32,625 bases of DNA from Candidatus Paenalcaligenes intestinipullorum (GTDB taxonomy: Bacteria > Pseudomonadota > Gammaproteobacteria > Burkholderiales > Burkholderiaceae_B): NCBI GenBank assembly GCA_019120675.1, contig DWUQ01000001.1:1-32625 (forward strand), in the 5' to 3' direction. The number at the start of each line of letters is the position of its first letter. Within the stretch, counting starts at the first letter, position 1. A program made the position numbers and the translations under genes. This document shows positions 23,379 through 31,793 of this stretch, piece after piece. Below the pieces are notes generated by a model. The model saw only the letters and a list, made by a program, of their open reading frames with translations, made no database searches and was not told where the DNA came from.

Positions 23379-23426
23379 AAAAAGAGCAGGTCGAGTTAGG
23401 ACGATTGCCTTAACTCTACCTGCTCT
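23379..23426 (-). terminator. Rho-independent terminator of the rpsU-dnaG-rpoD operon
   Basis: AGAGCAGGT (23383-23391) pairs with ACCTGCTCT (23418-23426), with further GAGTTAGG/CCTTAACTC pairing inside. Five T follow on the minus strand. Confidence 0.9.
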
Positions 23427-23463
23427 ACATCAGCCTTAGCAAATTACTTGCTAAATGACTGGC

Positions 23464-25737
23464 TTACTGCCCTTCGAGGAAAGATTTGAGCTTGTCGGCT
23501 CGGCTAGGATGGCGTAGCTTACGCAACGCTTTGGCTTCGATTTGACGGATGCGCTCACGCGTCACATCAAACTGTTTACCCACTTCCTCAAGGGTTTGAT
23601 CGGTGCTCATTTCGATACCAAAACGCATACGTAACACCTTAGCTTCGCGAGGCGTTAGGGAGTCTAAGACATCCTTAACGATATCGCGCATGGAGCCATG
23701 TAAGGCAGAATCCGAAGGCGATACGGTATTGTTGTCTTCGATAAAATCGCCCAAATGGGAGTCGTCATCGTCACCGATTGGTGTTTCCATTGAGATGGGC
23801 TCTTTGGCGATTTTGAGGATCTTGCGTACGCGGTCCTCAGGTAAATCCATTTTTTGTGCCAAGGTTGCTGGATCGGGCTCGACACCTGTTTCTTGGAGGA
23901 TCTGGCGGTTGATGCGATTCATCTTGTTGATGGTTTCGATCATGTGCACAGGGATACGAATCGTGCGCGCTTGGTCTGCAATGGAGCGCGTAATCGCCTG
24001 ACGAATCCACCATGTCGCATAGGTAGAGAACTTATAACCACGACGGTATTCGAACTTGTCGACCGCCTTCATAAGGCCAATATTACCTTCTTGAATGAGA
24101 TCCAAGAACTGTAATCCCCGATTGGTGTATTTCTTGGCAATGGAAATCACCAAACGTAAGTTGGCTTCGGTCATGTCACGCTTCGCTTTACGAGCTTTGG
24201 ATTCCCCATTAAGCATGCGTTTATTGACCTCTTTGAGGTCTTTAAGTGGCAACACCACGCTTTGCTGCAAATCGATAAACTTTTGCTGCACCTCTTGGAT
24301 TGCTGGCACATAGCGTTCGAGCGTTTCGGCGTAGCTCGGTGCAGCAGCAATTTCCTCGTGAACCCAGTCGAGATTGATTTCATTGCCTGGGAAGCTCTTG
24401 ATGAAATGCGAACGCGGCATTTCGGCGCGTGCTACGCAAATCTGCATCATTTCCCGCTCAAGCGCACGCACTTGGGCGACTTGCTCACGCATGGTATCGG
24501 CCAGCTTTTCAACCATTTTGGCGGTAAAGCGTACGCCCATGAACTCTTCGAGTATGGCTTCTTTGGCTTGAATATAACCCGGGCTTTTGTAGCCCTCGCT
24601 TTCAAAAGCGCTACGCATCTTTTGGAACCAATCGTTAATCACATCGAATTTTTTGAGTGATTTGGTACGCAAATGGTCCAATTGCTGACTGCTCATACCA
24701 CCAGCGGGGCCTTCTTCGTCCTCGTCACGAGTCACCCCGGAGCCAGCGTACTCTTCGCCGTCGTCATCGATGAGACCATCAACCACATCATCAATTTCCA
24801 TGGCGCCTTCGCGCACTTGATTGATGTAAGCCAGAACTTCGTTGACGGTAGTCGGGCACGCAGCGATGGCCATCACCATATGTTTGAGGCCATCCTCGAT
24901 GCGTTTGGCAATTTCGATCTCGCCTTCGCGGGTGAGCAGCTCGACTGAGCCCATTTCGCGCATATACATACGCACAGGATCCGTGGTACGGCCAAAATCA
25001 GAATCTACCGTCGTGAGCGCAGCCTCGGCTTCGTCCTCGACATCGTCATCACTGGCTGCATTGGGAACATTGTCGCTCATGAGCAGCGTATCGGCATCAG
25101 GAGCTTGGTCGTAGACCGAAATTCCCATATCGCCAAAGGTACCAATAATACCTTCGATGGCTTCGGCATCCACTAAGTCATCGGGCAAGTGGTCATTAAT
25201 TTCACCATAGGTAAGATAACCACGCTCTTTACCAAGCTTAATTAATGCTTTTAGGCGATTGCGACGCGCCTCTTGTTCTTCGGGCGTGAGTTGGCCACGA
25301 CCGCCAAATACATCACGCTCACCACGGACTCGCTTTGCGCCTTTTTTAGCGACTGGCTTAATTTCGGGGATAACCTCTTCGTTATCGTCGAACTCATCGT
25401 CTTCATCATATGTGCTGGTTTGCGAGGCTGGGCGACCACGACGACCTGCAGCGGCCGACTCAGAAGCTTCGGGTGCAGCCGCTTTTTTAGCTGCTTTTTT
25501 AGCGACTTTCTTTGTGGCTTTTGCAGCAGTGGTTTTTTTGGCCGCTTTTTTGGCGACGGTTTTTTTGGCCGCTTTTTTGGCGACTTTCTTGACCGCTTTT
25601 TTGGCTGGCTTAGCCTCGTCCGTGGCAGGATTTTCGACCTCTACAGACGTCGTAGAGGAATCAGCTGCCGCGGCCATTACCTTGGCCTCTTTGGCTTCGT
25701 TAGAGAGGACAGAATGTTTATCAGTCGTTTGTGTCAT
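23464..25737 (-). CDS. rpoD: RNA polymerase primary sigma factor (sigma-70)
   Basis: Directs RNA polymerase to housekeeping promoters. The 757 residues include region 1.1 (LTPEEQEARRNRLKALIKLG onward, about 150-215), region 1.2 (DPVRMYMREMGSVELLTREG), a long non-conserved region, region 2 (RLVISIAKKYTNRGLQFLDL, then YKFSTYATWWIRQAITRSIA), region 3 and region 4 (VTRERIRQIEAKALRKLRHP). Residues 43-88 form a histone H1-like tail of repeated AKK/KKA units, followed by an acidic patch (DEDDEFDDNEE), unlike E. coli RpoD. The frame runs to 25824, but ATG 25737 has GGAAG seven bases ahead. Last gene of rpsU-dnaG-rpoD; it ends in a strong terminator. Confidence 0.97.
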   Translation of the reverse strand: MTQTTDKHSVLSNEAKEAKVMAAAADSSTTSVEVENPATDEAKPAKKAVKKVAKKAAKKTVAKKAAKKTTAAKATKKVAKKAAKKAAAPEASESAAAGRRGRPASQTSTYDEDDEFDDNEEVIPEIKPVAKKGAKRVRGERDVFGGRGQLTPEEQEARRNRLKALIKLGKERGYLTYGEINDHLPDDLVDAEAIEGIIGTFGDMGISVYDQAPDADTLLMSDNVPNAASDDDVEDEAEAALTTVDSDFGRTTDPVRMYMREMGSVELLTREGEIEIAKRIEDGLKHMVMAIAACPTTVNEVLAYINQVREGAMEIDDVVDGLIDDDGEEYAGSGVTRDEDEEGPAGGMSSQQLDHLRTKSLKKFDVINDWFQKMRSAFESEGYKSPGYIQAKEAILEEFMGVRFTAKMVEKLADTMREQVAQVRALEREMMQICVARAEMPRSHFIKSFPGNEINLDWVHEEIAAAPSYAETLERYVPAIQEVQQKFIDLQQSVVLPLKDLKEVNKRMLNGESKARKAKRDMTEANLRLVISIAKKYTNRGLQFLDLIQEGNIGLMKAVDKFEYRRGYKFSTYATWWIRQAITRSIADQARTIRIPVHMIETINKMNRINRQILQETGVEPDPATLAQKMDLPEDRVRKILKIAKEPISMETPIGDDDDSHLGDFIEDNNTVSPSDSALHGSMRDIVKDVLDSLTPREAKVLRMRFGIEMSTDQTLEEVGKQFDVTRERIRQIEAKALRKLRHPSRADKLKSFLEGQ

Positions 25738-25903
25738 AATGGCTTCCATGGACGCAGCAAGCATTAACACAATGCTATGCAGGACAAAACGTAATCGTAC
25801 AACCCTAGTGTGTACTGCTTCCACACGTAGTATTCCAGCTTGATAATTTTCCCTGCGTAGGCTTAGGGCGGACTGAGTGCTGGCTATTTACACGTTGTAG
25901 ACA

Positions 25904-25921
25904 CTCTTGCATCCACAAGAG
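25904..25921 (-). repeat. Hairpin in the dnaG-rpoD gap
   Basis: CTCTTG (25904-25909) and CAAGAG (25916-25921), in the 228-base gap between dnaG and rpoD. No T-run, so more likely an mRNA-processing or spacer structure. No clear rpoD-specific promoter was found in the gap. Confidence 0.5.
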
Positions 25922-25965
25922 CGGCGTTTACTTACTTTGGTTGCAAACTTTTAATCTTACTTCAG

Positions 25966-27918
25966 TTAAGCTTTGCTTGCAGTAACCAATAAGGCTCTAC
26001 GTTTACAAAGCTCTTGTATACGACGTCGGGCTGTCTCATCCAAGACAGATGAGGTCACCAACGTTTCCAATTCTTCGCCAACCAGTTCCAGCTCCACCTT
26101 GCGCAAAATGTCGTCAAGAATCATAGCGGCTTGGTTAGCAGGCAAATCTTCTTCGCCTAGTAAATCTGTGGTCAGGTTTTGAAGCAGCTCAGCCATTTCA
26201 CTGTTGGGCTCCACAGCTTCGAGTAACGCGCCTGCATGCTGAGCTTCGCTGACGTGTATCAATGCGATGAGCTCTTGTACAAGTATTAGATTGGGGCTTT
26301 GTACAATAATTTCAAGCTGTTGGTCGCTGAGTTGGGCGACTAAAGCTGGGCAGGCCGCCAATAGACGTAACAAGCGTTTCGCTAAAGGCATCACATTGCG
26401 TGTTGGCGTTGAGGCAGAGCGTACCACAGCGCCTTGTCGAGCGCGCGTCGACGATACCGTATGGCCCCTAGCAGGGGCCGCCATACTATCCGGCTCTATA
26501 AAACCATCCCAATCAGACTCGTACCCCAGATCCTCCATAGGCGGCTCATCTGACCAATCCGTGCTCGCCGATGCATGAGCTGAAGCACCCTCTGCCCACA
26601 CGCCTGCAGGCCCAGAAGTGCGGGTAACATTCGTACTAAGCCGTATATCGAGCTCTTCGGGAGTCAGCTGAACACGCGCCGCAAACTCGCGTCGGATCTG
26701 CAAGGCGAGTGTACAATCCGCCATCTCGGCTAATAATGGTAACGCCTCATGTACGCAGGCCGCACGCCCTTCCGCTTCGACGAGCAGATGACGCTTGGCG
26801 AGCTCATCCAACATAAAAGTAGATAACGCACTCGCTTGGTTGGCCTGTTCCCGAAACGCATCAGCACCAAACGCTCGAACATAGGAATCGGGGTCATGCC
26901 CATCGTCTAAAAACAAAAAACGCATGGACACATCATCGCGCAAGAGCGGTAAACATGTTTCGAGAGCACGCCAAGCGGCTTGACGGCCAGCTCGGTCCGC
27001 ATCGAAACAAAACACAATGCGCTCACTTGCGCGCATGAGCTTTTTGAGATGATCGACGGTAGTGGCTGTGCCTAACGTGGCCACCGCATTGGCTAACCCA
27101 GATTGCGCAAGCGCTACAACATCCATATAGCCTTCGACAACAAGCACAAAACCCTCTTGGCGTATCCCTTGACGCGATTCCCATAGACCATAGAGCTCTT
27201 GACCTTTTGAGAACAGTGACGTCTCGGGAGAGTTGAGGTACTTGGGCTCACCGGCTGCAATTAAGCGCCCACCAAAACCAATGAGATGGCCGCGGTGATT
27301 GCGGATCGGAAACATCAACCGTTTGCGAAACCGATCGTAACGACGTCCATCGTCGGCTTCAATGACTAAGCCCGCTTCGACAAGCTGAGGATCTTGGTAG
27401 TTGGCATAGACCGTGCTTAGCCCGCGGCGATCCTGACCACTCCAACCTAAACCAAACTGCTTGGCAATCTGACCACTAATGCCACGCTGTTTTAAGTACT
27501 CTTGTACCGGTACGTACTGGCGTAAGCCTTGTTCATAAAAGGCTTGGGCTTGATCGAGAAATTGTTGCTGCTGATTATAGGCCGCTTTGCGTTGGCGATC
27601 CGCTTCGCGCTGTCGAGGTGAACGTTGAGCCTCGGGTACGACCATACCCACCTCACCCGCTAAGTTTCGTACCGCTTCGGGGAACGTGGCACCCGTGTGC
27701 TCCATTAGAAAATTGATGGCGCTGCCATGCGCGCCACAACCAAAGCAATGGTAGAACTGCTTGGTAGGGCTAACGGTAAAAGATGGGGATTTTTCGTTAT
27801 GAAAAGGGCAGAGCCCCAGTAGGTTGGCTCCGCCCTTTCGAAGCTGCACATAACGCCCGACGACCTCAGTGATATCGACTCGGGCGAGCAGCTCTTGAAT
27901 AAATGATTCTGGGATCAA
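25966..27918 (-). CDS. dnaG: DNA primase
   Basis: Makes RNA primers at the replication fork. The 650 residues contain the N-terminal CHC2 zinc finger (C37-x2-H40, C58-x2-C61 within CPFHNEKSPSFTVSPTKQF), the RNA-polymerase core, a TOPRIM fold with E262-G-Y-M-D and D306-A-D308, and a helical C-terminal DnaB-binding domain after a low-complexity linker. The start codon is TTG at 27918: it gives the conserved N-terminus MIPESFIQELLARVDI and lies three bases after the rpsU stop, with no visible Shine-Dalgarno. Poor initiation would keep primase far below S21, consistent with the low DnaG levels known from E. coli. Confidence 0.97.
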   Translation of the reverse strand: MIPESFIQELLARVDITEVVGRYVQLRKGGANLLGLCPFHNEKSPSFTVSPTKQFYHCFGCGAHGSAINFLMEHTGATFPEAVRNLAGEVGMVVPEAQRSPRQREADRQRKAAYNQQQQFLDQAQAFYEQGLRQYVPVQEYLKQRGISGQIAKQFGLGWSGQDRRGLSTVYANYQDPQLVEAGLVIEADDGRRYDRFRKRLMFPIRNHRGHLIGFGGRLIAAGEPKYLNSPETSLFSKGQELYGLWESRQGIRQEGFVLVVEGYMDVVALAQSGLANAVATLGTATTVDHLKKLMRASERIVFCFDADRAGRQAAWRALETCLPLLRDDVSMRFLFLDDGHDPDSYVRAFGADAFREQANQASALSTFMLDELAKRHLLVEAEGRAACVHEALPLLAEMADCTLALQIRREFAARVQLTPEELDIRLSTNVTRTSGPAGVWAEGASAHASASTDWSDEPPMEDLGYESDWDGFIEPDSMAAPARGHTVSSTRARQGAVVRSASTPTRNVMPLAKRLLRLLAACPALVAQLSDQQLEIIVQSPNLILVQELIALIHVSEAQHAGALLEAVEPNSEMAELLQNLTTDLLGEEDLPANQAAMILDDILRKVELELVGEELETLVTSSVLDETARRRIQELCKRRALLVTASKA

Positions 27919-27921
27919 GTA

Positions 27922-28134
27922 TTAGTACATGCGCGGTGGCAATTGCTGGCTACGGATGCGCTTGTAGTGGCGCTTTACTGCAGCAGCGTGTTTGCGCTTG
28001 CGCTCAGCGGTGGGCTTCTCGTAGAACTCGCGTGAGCGTAATTCGGTGAGCAAGCCGGTTTTCTCGATGGTGCGCTTAAAGCGACGCATCGCAACTTCAA
28101 AAGGCTCGTTTTCTTTTAGACGTACAATAGGCAT
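27922..28134 (-). CDS. rpsU: 30S ribosomal protein bS21
   Basis: Small basic protein near the anti-Shine-Dalgarno end of 16S rRNA, needed for efficient initiation. The 70-residue product, standard length, starts MPIVRLKENEPFEVAMRRFK and includes RTIEKTGLLTELRSREFYEK and the basic C-terminal RKRKHAAAVKRHYKR. A 15-codon upstream extension of the frame is rejected. The bases before the ATG are A/T-rich with no Shine-Dalgarno, notable for a highly expressed ribosomal gene. First gene of rpsU-dnaG-rpoD, about 208 bases after a strong promoter. Confidence 0.97.
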   Translation of the reverse strand: MPIVRLKENEPFEVAMRRFKRTIEKTGLLTELRSREFYEKPTAERKRKHAAAVKRHYKRIRSQQLPPRMY

Positions 28135-28166
28135 AATAAAAATATCAATAACAGAGGTAAATAACA

Positions 28167-28181
28167 CTTTGCTAAGCAAAG
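28167..28181 (-). repeat. Hairpin in the rpsU leader
   Basis: CTTTGC-TAA-GCAAAG is a perfect 6-base stem about 33 bases before the rpsU start codon, placed where it could affect ribosome access. Confidence 0.5.
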
Positions 28182-28348
28182 CAAGAAGTGGAAAAACAAC
28201 ACCAAGCCATCTCTAAAACGGGAGCTTGGAGGATATGCAATAGCACCACCACCTAAAATTAAGTAGGAATTAATATTGCCCAACCTGTGGTGTTTTCCAC
28301 CGCACCACTGCGCGCACTGCGCATAAATTGAGCCAAGTACAGCCTGCT

Positions 28349-28377
28349 ATGATAGCACAAAAGGCTATTTATGTAAA
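28349..28377 (-). promoter_or_regulatory. Strong sigma-70 promoter of rpsU-dnaG-rpoD
   Basis: On the minus strand: TTTACA (28377-28372), a 17-base spacer, then TGC-TATCAT (28354-28349). Both hexamers match 5/6, with an extended TG motif. The -10 lies in the 13-base palindrome TGCTATCATAGCA (28345-28357). Start of transcription is expected near 28342. Confidence 0.82.
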
Positions 28378-28387
28378 ACAGCCTTTT
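28359..28387 (-). terminator. Terminator of the phosphoribosyltransferase gene, nested in the rpsU promoter
   Basis: AAAAGGCT (28359-28366) pairs with AGCCTTTT (28380-28387), the stem ending in a T-run on the minus strand. The rpsU -35 hexamer lies in its loop and its 3' arm in the promoter spacer. Confidence 0.75.
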
Positions 28388-28397
28388 TGAGAACGAG

Positions 28398-28949
28398 CTA
28401 GTCTTTAGAACTATCAGTGCCTTTGCGTAGCCAAGAAGCAAGCTGATGCGGTCTCAGGCTGTCGTAATCCTCAAATGGCTGGTGAATCCAAGGGTTGGTG
28501 GGCAGACGATCAATATAATAATCCGGCTCGACTTCTGCTCGCCCCTTCCACCACAACACCGCGGTGCGCAACTCCGTAATAGCGGGAAACTGTTTCAGTA
28601 AATGGTCACGGACACGACGGAAGGTATTTCCGGTATCGACCATATCGTCAACCAGTAAAACCTTGCCATCTAAGGTACCGCGAGTAATGGTAATAAACTG
28701 AGCAATATCCAAAATACCTTGCTCTGTGCCTGCGGCTTCGCGGTAGCTGCTGGTAGCTAAAATACCCAATGGAATATCGTAAATACGGGACAGCACATCG
28801 CCTACGCGCATGCCGCCGCGCGCCAAACAGACAATCTTGTCAAACTGCCAACCGGATTCATGAACTTGGAGCGCTAAACGCTCAATTAAACGGTGGTATT
28901 CATCCCAGCTTACCCAAAGGTCGCTATCGGTGCTTGGAGGCAAAGTCAT
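28398..28949 (-). CDS. Type I phosphoribosyltransferase (xanthine/guanine or hypoxanthine type)
   Basis: Purine salvage enzyme candidate: transfers the 5-phosphoribosyl group of PRPP to a base. The 183-residue protein has the PRPP-binding signature VLLVDDMVDTGNTF, an upstream CLARGGMRVGDVLSRIYDIP loop and the late WWKGRAEVEPDYYIDRLPTN, with a hood region ending SWLRKGTDSSKD. AGGAA lies six bases before the ATG. It stands between purA and the rpsU operon with its own terminator on each side. The base specificity (xanthine-guanine or hypoxanthine) cannot be set by eye, so no gene symbol is given. Confidence 0.87.
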   Translation of the reverse strand: MTLPPSTDSDLWVSWDEYHRLIERLALQVHESGWQFDKIVCLARGGMRVGDVLSRIYDIPLGILATSSYREAAGTEQGILDIAQFITITRGTLDGKVLLVDDMVDTGNTFRRVRDHLLKQFPAITELRTAVLWWKGRAEVEPDYYIDRLPTNPWIHQPFEDYDSLRPHQLASWLRKGTDSSKD

Positions 28950-29038
28950 AATGGTTCCTGACTGAAAAGCTAATCGTGCGTAATGATAAACCGTGCAGAA
29001 AAAATAAAAAAGGGAAGCGTCTCATCATTGCACTATCT

Positions 29039-29069
29039 AAAAAAACAAGGCGGCCAAAGCCGCCTTGTT
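29039..29069 (-). terminator. Rho-independent terminator of purA
   Basis: Perfect 11-base arms AACAAGGCGGC (29044-29054) and GCCGCCTTGTT (29059-29069), with a four-base loop and seven T after the stem on the minus strand. Confidence 0.93.
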
Positions 29070-29112
29070 CACGAAAGGGTTCGTTTGCTAACCGCTTTCC
29101 AGTAGATTGTAC

Positions 29113-30408
29113 TTAATTTGTGAACGGATCGCGAAGCACAATTGTTTCGTTGCGATCGGGACCAGTGGAAACCATATCAATGGGGACATCGCAAATCTCA
29201 GCAATGCGCTCTAAATAACGACGTGCATTTACAGGAAGCTTGTCGTATTCGGTAATGCCGACAGTCGACTCTGCCCAGCCTGGCATGTCTTCGAGTACGG
29301 GCTCCGCTTCGGCTACCGCATGCGCACCATAGGGGAGCACATCCAGAAATTCGCCCTTATAACGATAACCCACGCCGATTTTGAGATTTTCAACCCCATC
29401 AAGCACATCAAGCTTGGTCACACATAAGCCATTAATACCATTGATCATTACCGAGCGCTTCATAGCGGCCGCATCAAACCAGCCGCAACGACGTGCGCGC
29501 CCAGTTACGGAGCCGAACTCTTTGCCAACCGTGGCTAAACGCATACCTGTGTCGTCGAGCAATTCGGTAGGAAAAGGCCCTGCTCCAACACGCGTGGTAT
29601 AGCATTTGGCGATACCTAAAACATATTCGAGCTCCTGAGGCCCCACCCCCGCACCCGCCGACGCAGCACCGGATAAACAGTTACTGCTGGTGACAAAGGG
29701 GTACGTACCGTGATCAATATCCAGTAGAGCGCCCTGCGCACCTTCAAATAACAACTTCTGGCCTGCTTTTTTGGCCGCGTAGAGATTGTTCGAGACATCC
29801 GCAACCATAGGCTCAAGCTGCTCAGCGTATAAGCGTGCTTGGTCTAATACGTCGTTAGCCGCAACCGCTTCTGCCCCCAGATAATTGGTGAGCACAAAGT
29901 TGTGATAATCCAAAGCCTCAATGAGCTTTTCTTCGAAAATCCCTGGGTCGTATAGATCCTGAACGCGTAAGGCTCGACGGGCCACCTTGTCTTCGTAAGC
30001 TGGGCCGATGCCACGCCCTGTGGTACCAATTTTGCCCTCGCCTTTACGTTTTTCACGGGCCTGATCCACAGCGATGTGATACGGCAGAATCAATGGACAA
30101 GCATAGGAGATTTGTAAACGCTCACGTACATTAACGCCTGCTGCTTCGAGTTCCGTGATCTCGGCTAATAGTGCCTCAGGAGACAGCACCACACCATTAC
30201 CAATGTAGCAAGTAACGTGGGGATGCATAATGCCCGATGGAATTAAGCGCAATACTGTTTTTTGTCCGTTGATCCACAAGGTATGACCGGCATTATGACC
30301 GCCCTGAAAGCGCACAACGCCTTGGGCTGACTCAGCAAGCCAATCAACAATTTTACCCTTACCTTCGTCACCCCACTGGGTGCCGATCACCACAATGTTT
30401 TTGCTCAT
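29113..30408 (-). CDS. purA: Adenylosuccinate synthetase
   Basis: GTP-dependent joining of IMP and aspartate, the first step from IMP to AMP. The 431 residues, normal length, start MSKNIVVIGTQWGDEGKGKI with the GDEGKGK P-loop, then QGGHNAGHTL with the catalytic His, IGTTGRGIGPAYEDK, LFEGAQGALLDIDHGTYPFV and the C-terminal VSTGPDRNETIVLRDPF. The ATG at 30408 lacks a clear Shine-Dalgarno. It follows hisZ by 56 bases on the same strand in the conserved hflC-hisZ-purA order of Betaproteobacteria. Confidence 0.97.
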   Translation of the reverse strand: MSKNIVVIGTQWGDEGKGKIVDWLAESAQGVVRFQGGHNAGHTLWINGQKTVLRLIPSGIMHPHVTCYIGNGVVLSPEALLAEITELEAAGVNVRERLQISYACPLILPYHIAVDQAREKRKGEGKIGTTGRGIGPAYEDKVARRALRVQDLYDPGIFEEKLIEALDYHNFVLTNYLGAEAVAANDVLDQARLYAEQLEPMVADVSNNLYAAKKAGQKLLFEGAQGALLDIDHGTYPFVTSSNCLSGAASAGAGVGPQELEYVLGIAKCYTTRVGAGPFPTELLDDTGMRLATVGKEFGSVTGRARRCGWFDAAAMKRSVMINGINGLCVTKLDVLDGVENLKIGVGYRYKGEFLDVLPYGAHAVAEAEPVLEDMPGWAESTVGITEYDKLPVNARRYLERIAEICDVPIDMVSTGPDRNETIVLRDPFTN

Positions 30409-30464
30409 GTTACGTACTTAAAAAATCAAATCCTAGCATAGTGCTGGGACTAAAATTAAATCAA

Positions 30465-31643
30465 TCAATTTGCACTGTTGGTGCAAATTGCCCTGACCTG
30501 CCATTGACCATCTTGTAGGATCAGCTCGCGATCCAGATGGAACTCATCCACATCATGCACTTGGTTCGGCAGCATTTGTATCACCACCTCGCCTTGCTGG
30601 CGTAAGGTTTTCAGTGCTTGGGCGAGCTGGGGATCAAGCCCCCAAGGTGCACGAATAGCCCGCGCAGCTTGTGCAGGCGGCAACCCGGCTGATAGCTTAC
30701 GTAAATCCAAACTAAACCCGGTAGCAGGACGCTCTCGACCATAGTGCTTGCCGACACCATCATAGCGACCACCACGAACTAAGGCATCATGCCAACCTGG
30801 TGCGTACAAAGAAAACACAACCCCTGAGTGATAGCCATAACTGCTGCCCATATCGGCCAAGTCGACCGTAGGTTGATGATCGGGCAAAGCATGGATCAAT
30901 GTTTCGAGATTATCGAGCGCTACACGTATAGCGGGGAGATCCGGTAGCTGTTTACGTGCTCGCGCCACCGTATCGTTTGCTTGACCATATAATTGTGTAA
31001 GCGCTACCAATGCTTGCAATGTTTCGGGCTGAGCCTTTTGCTCTAGACAGAGCTGTCGCAAGCTCGGCATATCCTTGAGACTTAATAAATGACAAACCTC
31101 GCTGGCTTGCTCAGCTAGTGCGGCGTCATGATGAATTAAGGCCATGCCAATAGCAGGATAATTTAAGTCGAGCCGCAACTCAGACACATGGGCGCACTCC
31201 ACACTGGCTAAAGCGAGCTGGATAATTTCGATATCGGCTTCGACACCATCGTAACCAAAGATCTCAGCGCCAATTTGCAGTAATTCTCGATCAGAAAGCA
31301 AACCCGACGGCCGTGCATGCAACACAGGCCCACAATAACACAGACGGGTTACCCCTTCACGGTTAAGCAAATGCGCATCAATGCGCGCAACCTGAGGGGT
31401 CATATCAGCGCGCACGCCCATCGTACGACCAGAAAGCTGATCAACGAGCTTGTTGGTGCGGAGATTGAGAGTGGTGCCAGAAACGGCTTGGAGAGACTCC
31501 AAGTACTCGACCAATGGCGGGGTTACGAGCTCAAAACCGTAAGCTCGGTATAAATCCAATAACTGACGACGTAGCTCTTCGATGCGACGCGCCTCGGCGG
31601 GTAAAACATCCGCCAAACTTTCGGGCAATAACCAGTTAGACAT
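30465..31643 (-). CDS. hisZ: ATP phosphoribosyltransferase regulatory subunit
   Basis: Paralogue of histidyl-tRNA synthetase that, with short-form HisG, makes up the first, feedback-controlled enzyme of histidine synthesis; HisG is not in the window. The 392 residues start MSNWLLPESLADVLPAEARR and retain the class II core (ELVTPPLVEYLESL, MGVRADMTPQVARI, GVTRLCYCGPVLHARP, VRGGRYDGVGKHYGRERPAT) but have no anticodon-binding domain. GAGG lies nine bases before ATG 31643. A terminator lies close upstream, so expression may depend on read-through from hflC. Located between hflC and purA, as is usual in Betaproteobacteria. Confidence 0.95.
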   Translation of the reverse strand: MSNWLLPESLADVLPAEARRIEELRRQLLDLYRAYGFELVTPPLVEYLESLQAVSGTTLNLRTNKLVDQLSGRTMGVRADMTPQVARIDAHLLNREGVTRLCYCGPVLHARPSGLLSDRELLQIGAEIFGYDGVEADIEIIQLALASVECAHVSELRLDLNYPAIGMALIHHDAALAEQASEVCHLLSLKDMPSLRQLCLEQKAQPETLQALVALTQLYGQANDTVARARKQLPDLPAIRVALDNLETLIHALPDHQPTVDLADMGSSYGYHSGVVFSLYAPGWHDALVRGGRYDGVGKHYGRERPATGFSLDLRKLSAGLPPAQAARAIRAPWGLDPQLAQALKTLRQQGEVVIQMLPNQVHDVDEFHLDRELILQDGQWQVRAICTNSAN

Positions 31644-31657
31644 GCACTAGCCTCGAA

Positions 31658-31670
31658 CTGCCTGCGGCAG
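31658..31670 (-). repeat. Small hairpin just before the hisZ start
   Basis: CTGCC-TGC-GGCAG sits between the hflC terminator and the hisZ ribosome site. Confidence 0.5.
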
Positions 31671-31676
31671 ACAAAG

Positions 31677-31712
31677 AAAAAGCGACTTGGGGCGTAAGCC
31701 GGCCAAGTCGCT
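31677..31712 (-). terminator. Rho-independent terminator between hflC and hisZ
   Basis: AGCGACTTGG (31681-31690) pairs perfectly with CCAAGTCGCT (31703-31712), with five T after the stem on the minus strand. It ends only 33 bases before the hisZ start codon. Confidence 0.88.
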
Positions 31713-31793
31713 AGCGAAATGGGGTAAATAACTTACACGTTAGTATAAACGAAACCAACGACTACTTGGCAACCCTTAATACTAGCTGTGGGT

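Noticed and set aside
25475..25612. Repetitive DNA resembling a CRISPR or minisatellite
   Set aside because: The units are short codon repeats of the RpoD tail without unique spacers.
25259..25843. Plus-strand frames rich in Phe/Ala/Leu repeats
   Set aside because: They are the reverse of the Lys/Ala-rich rpoD tail.
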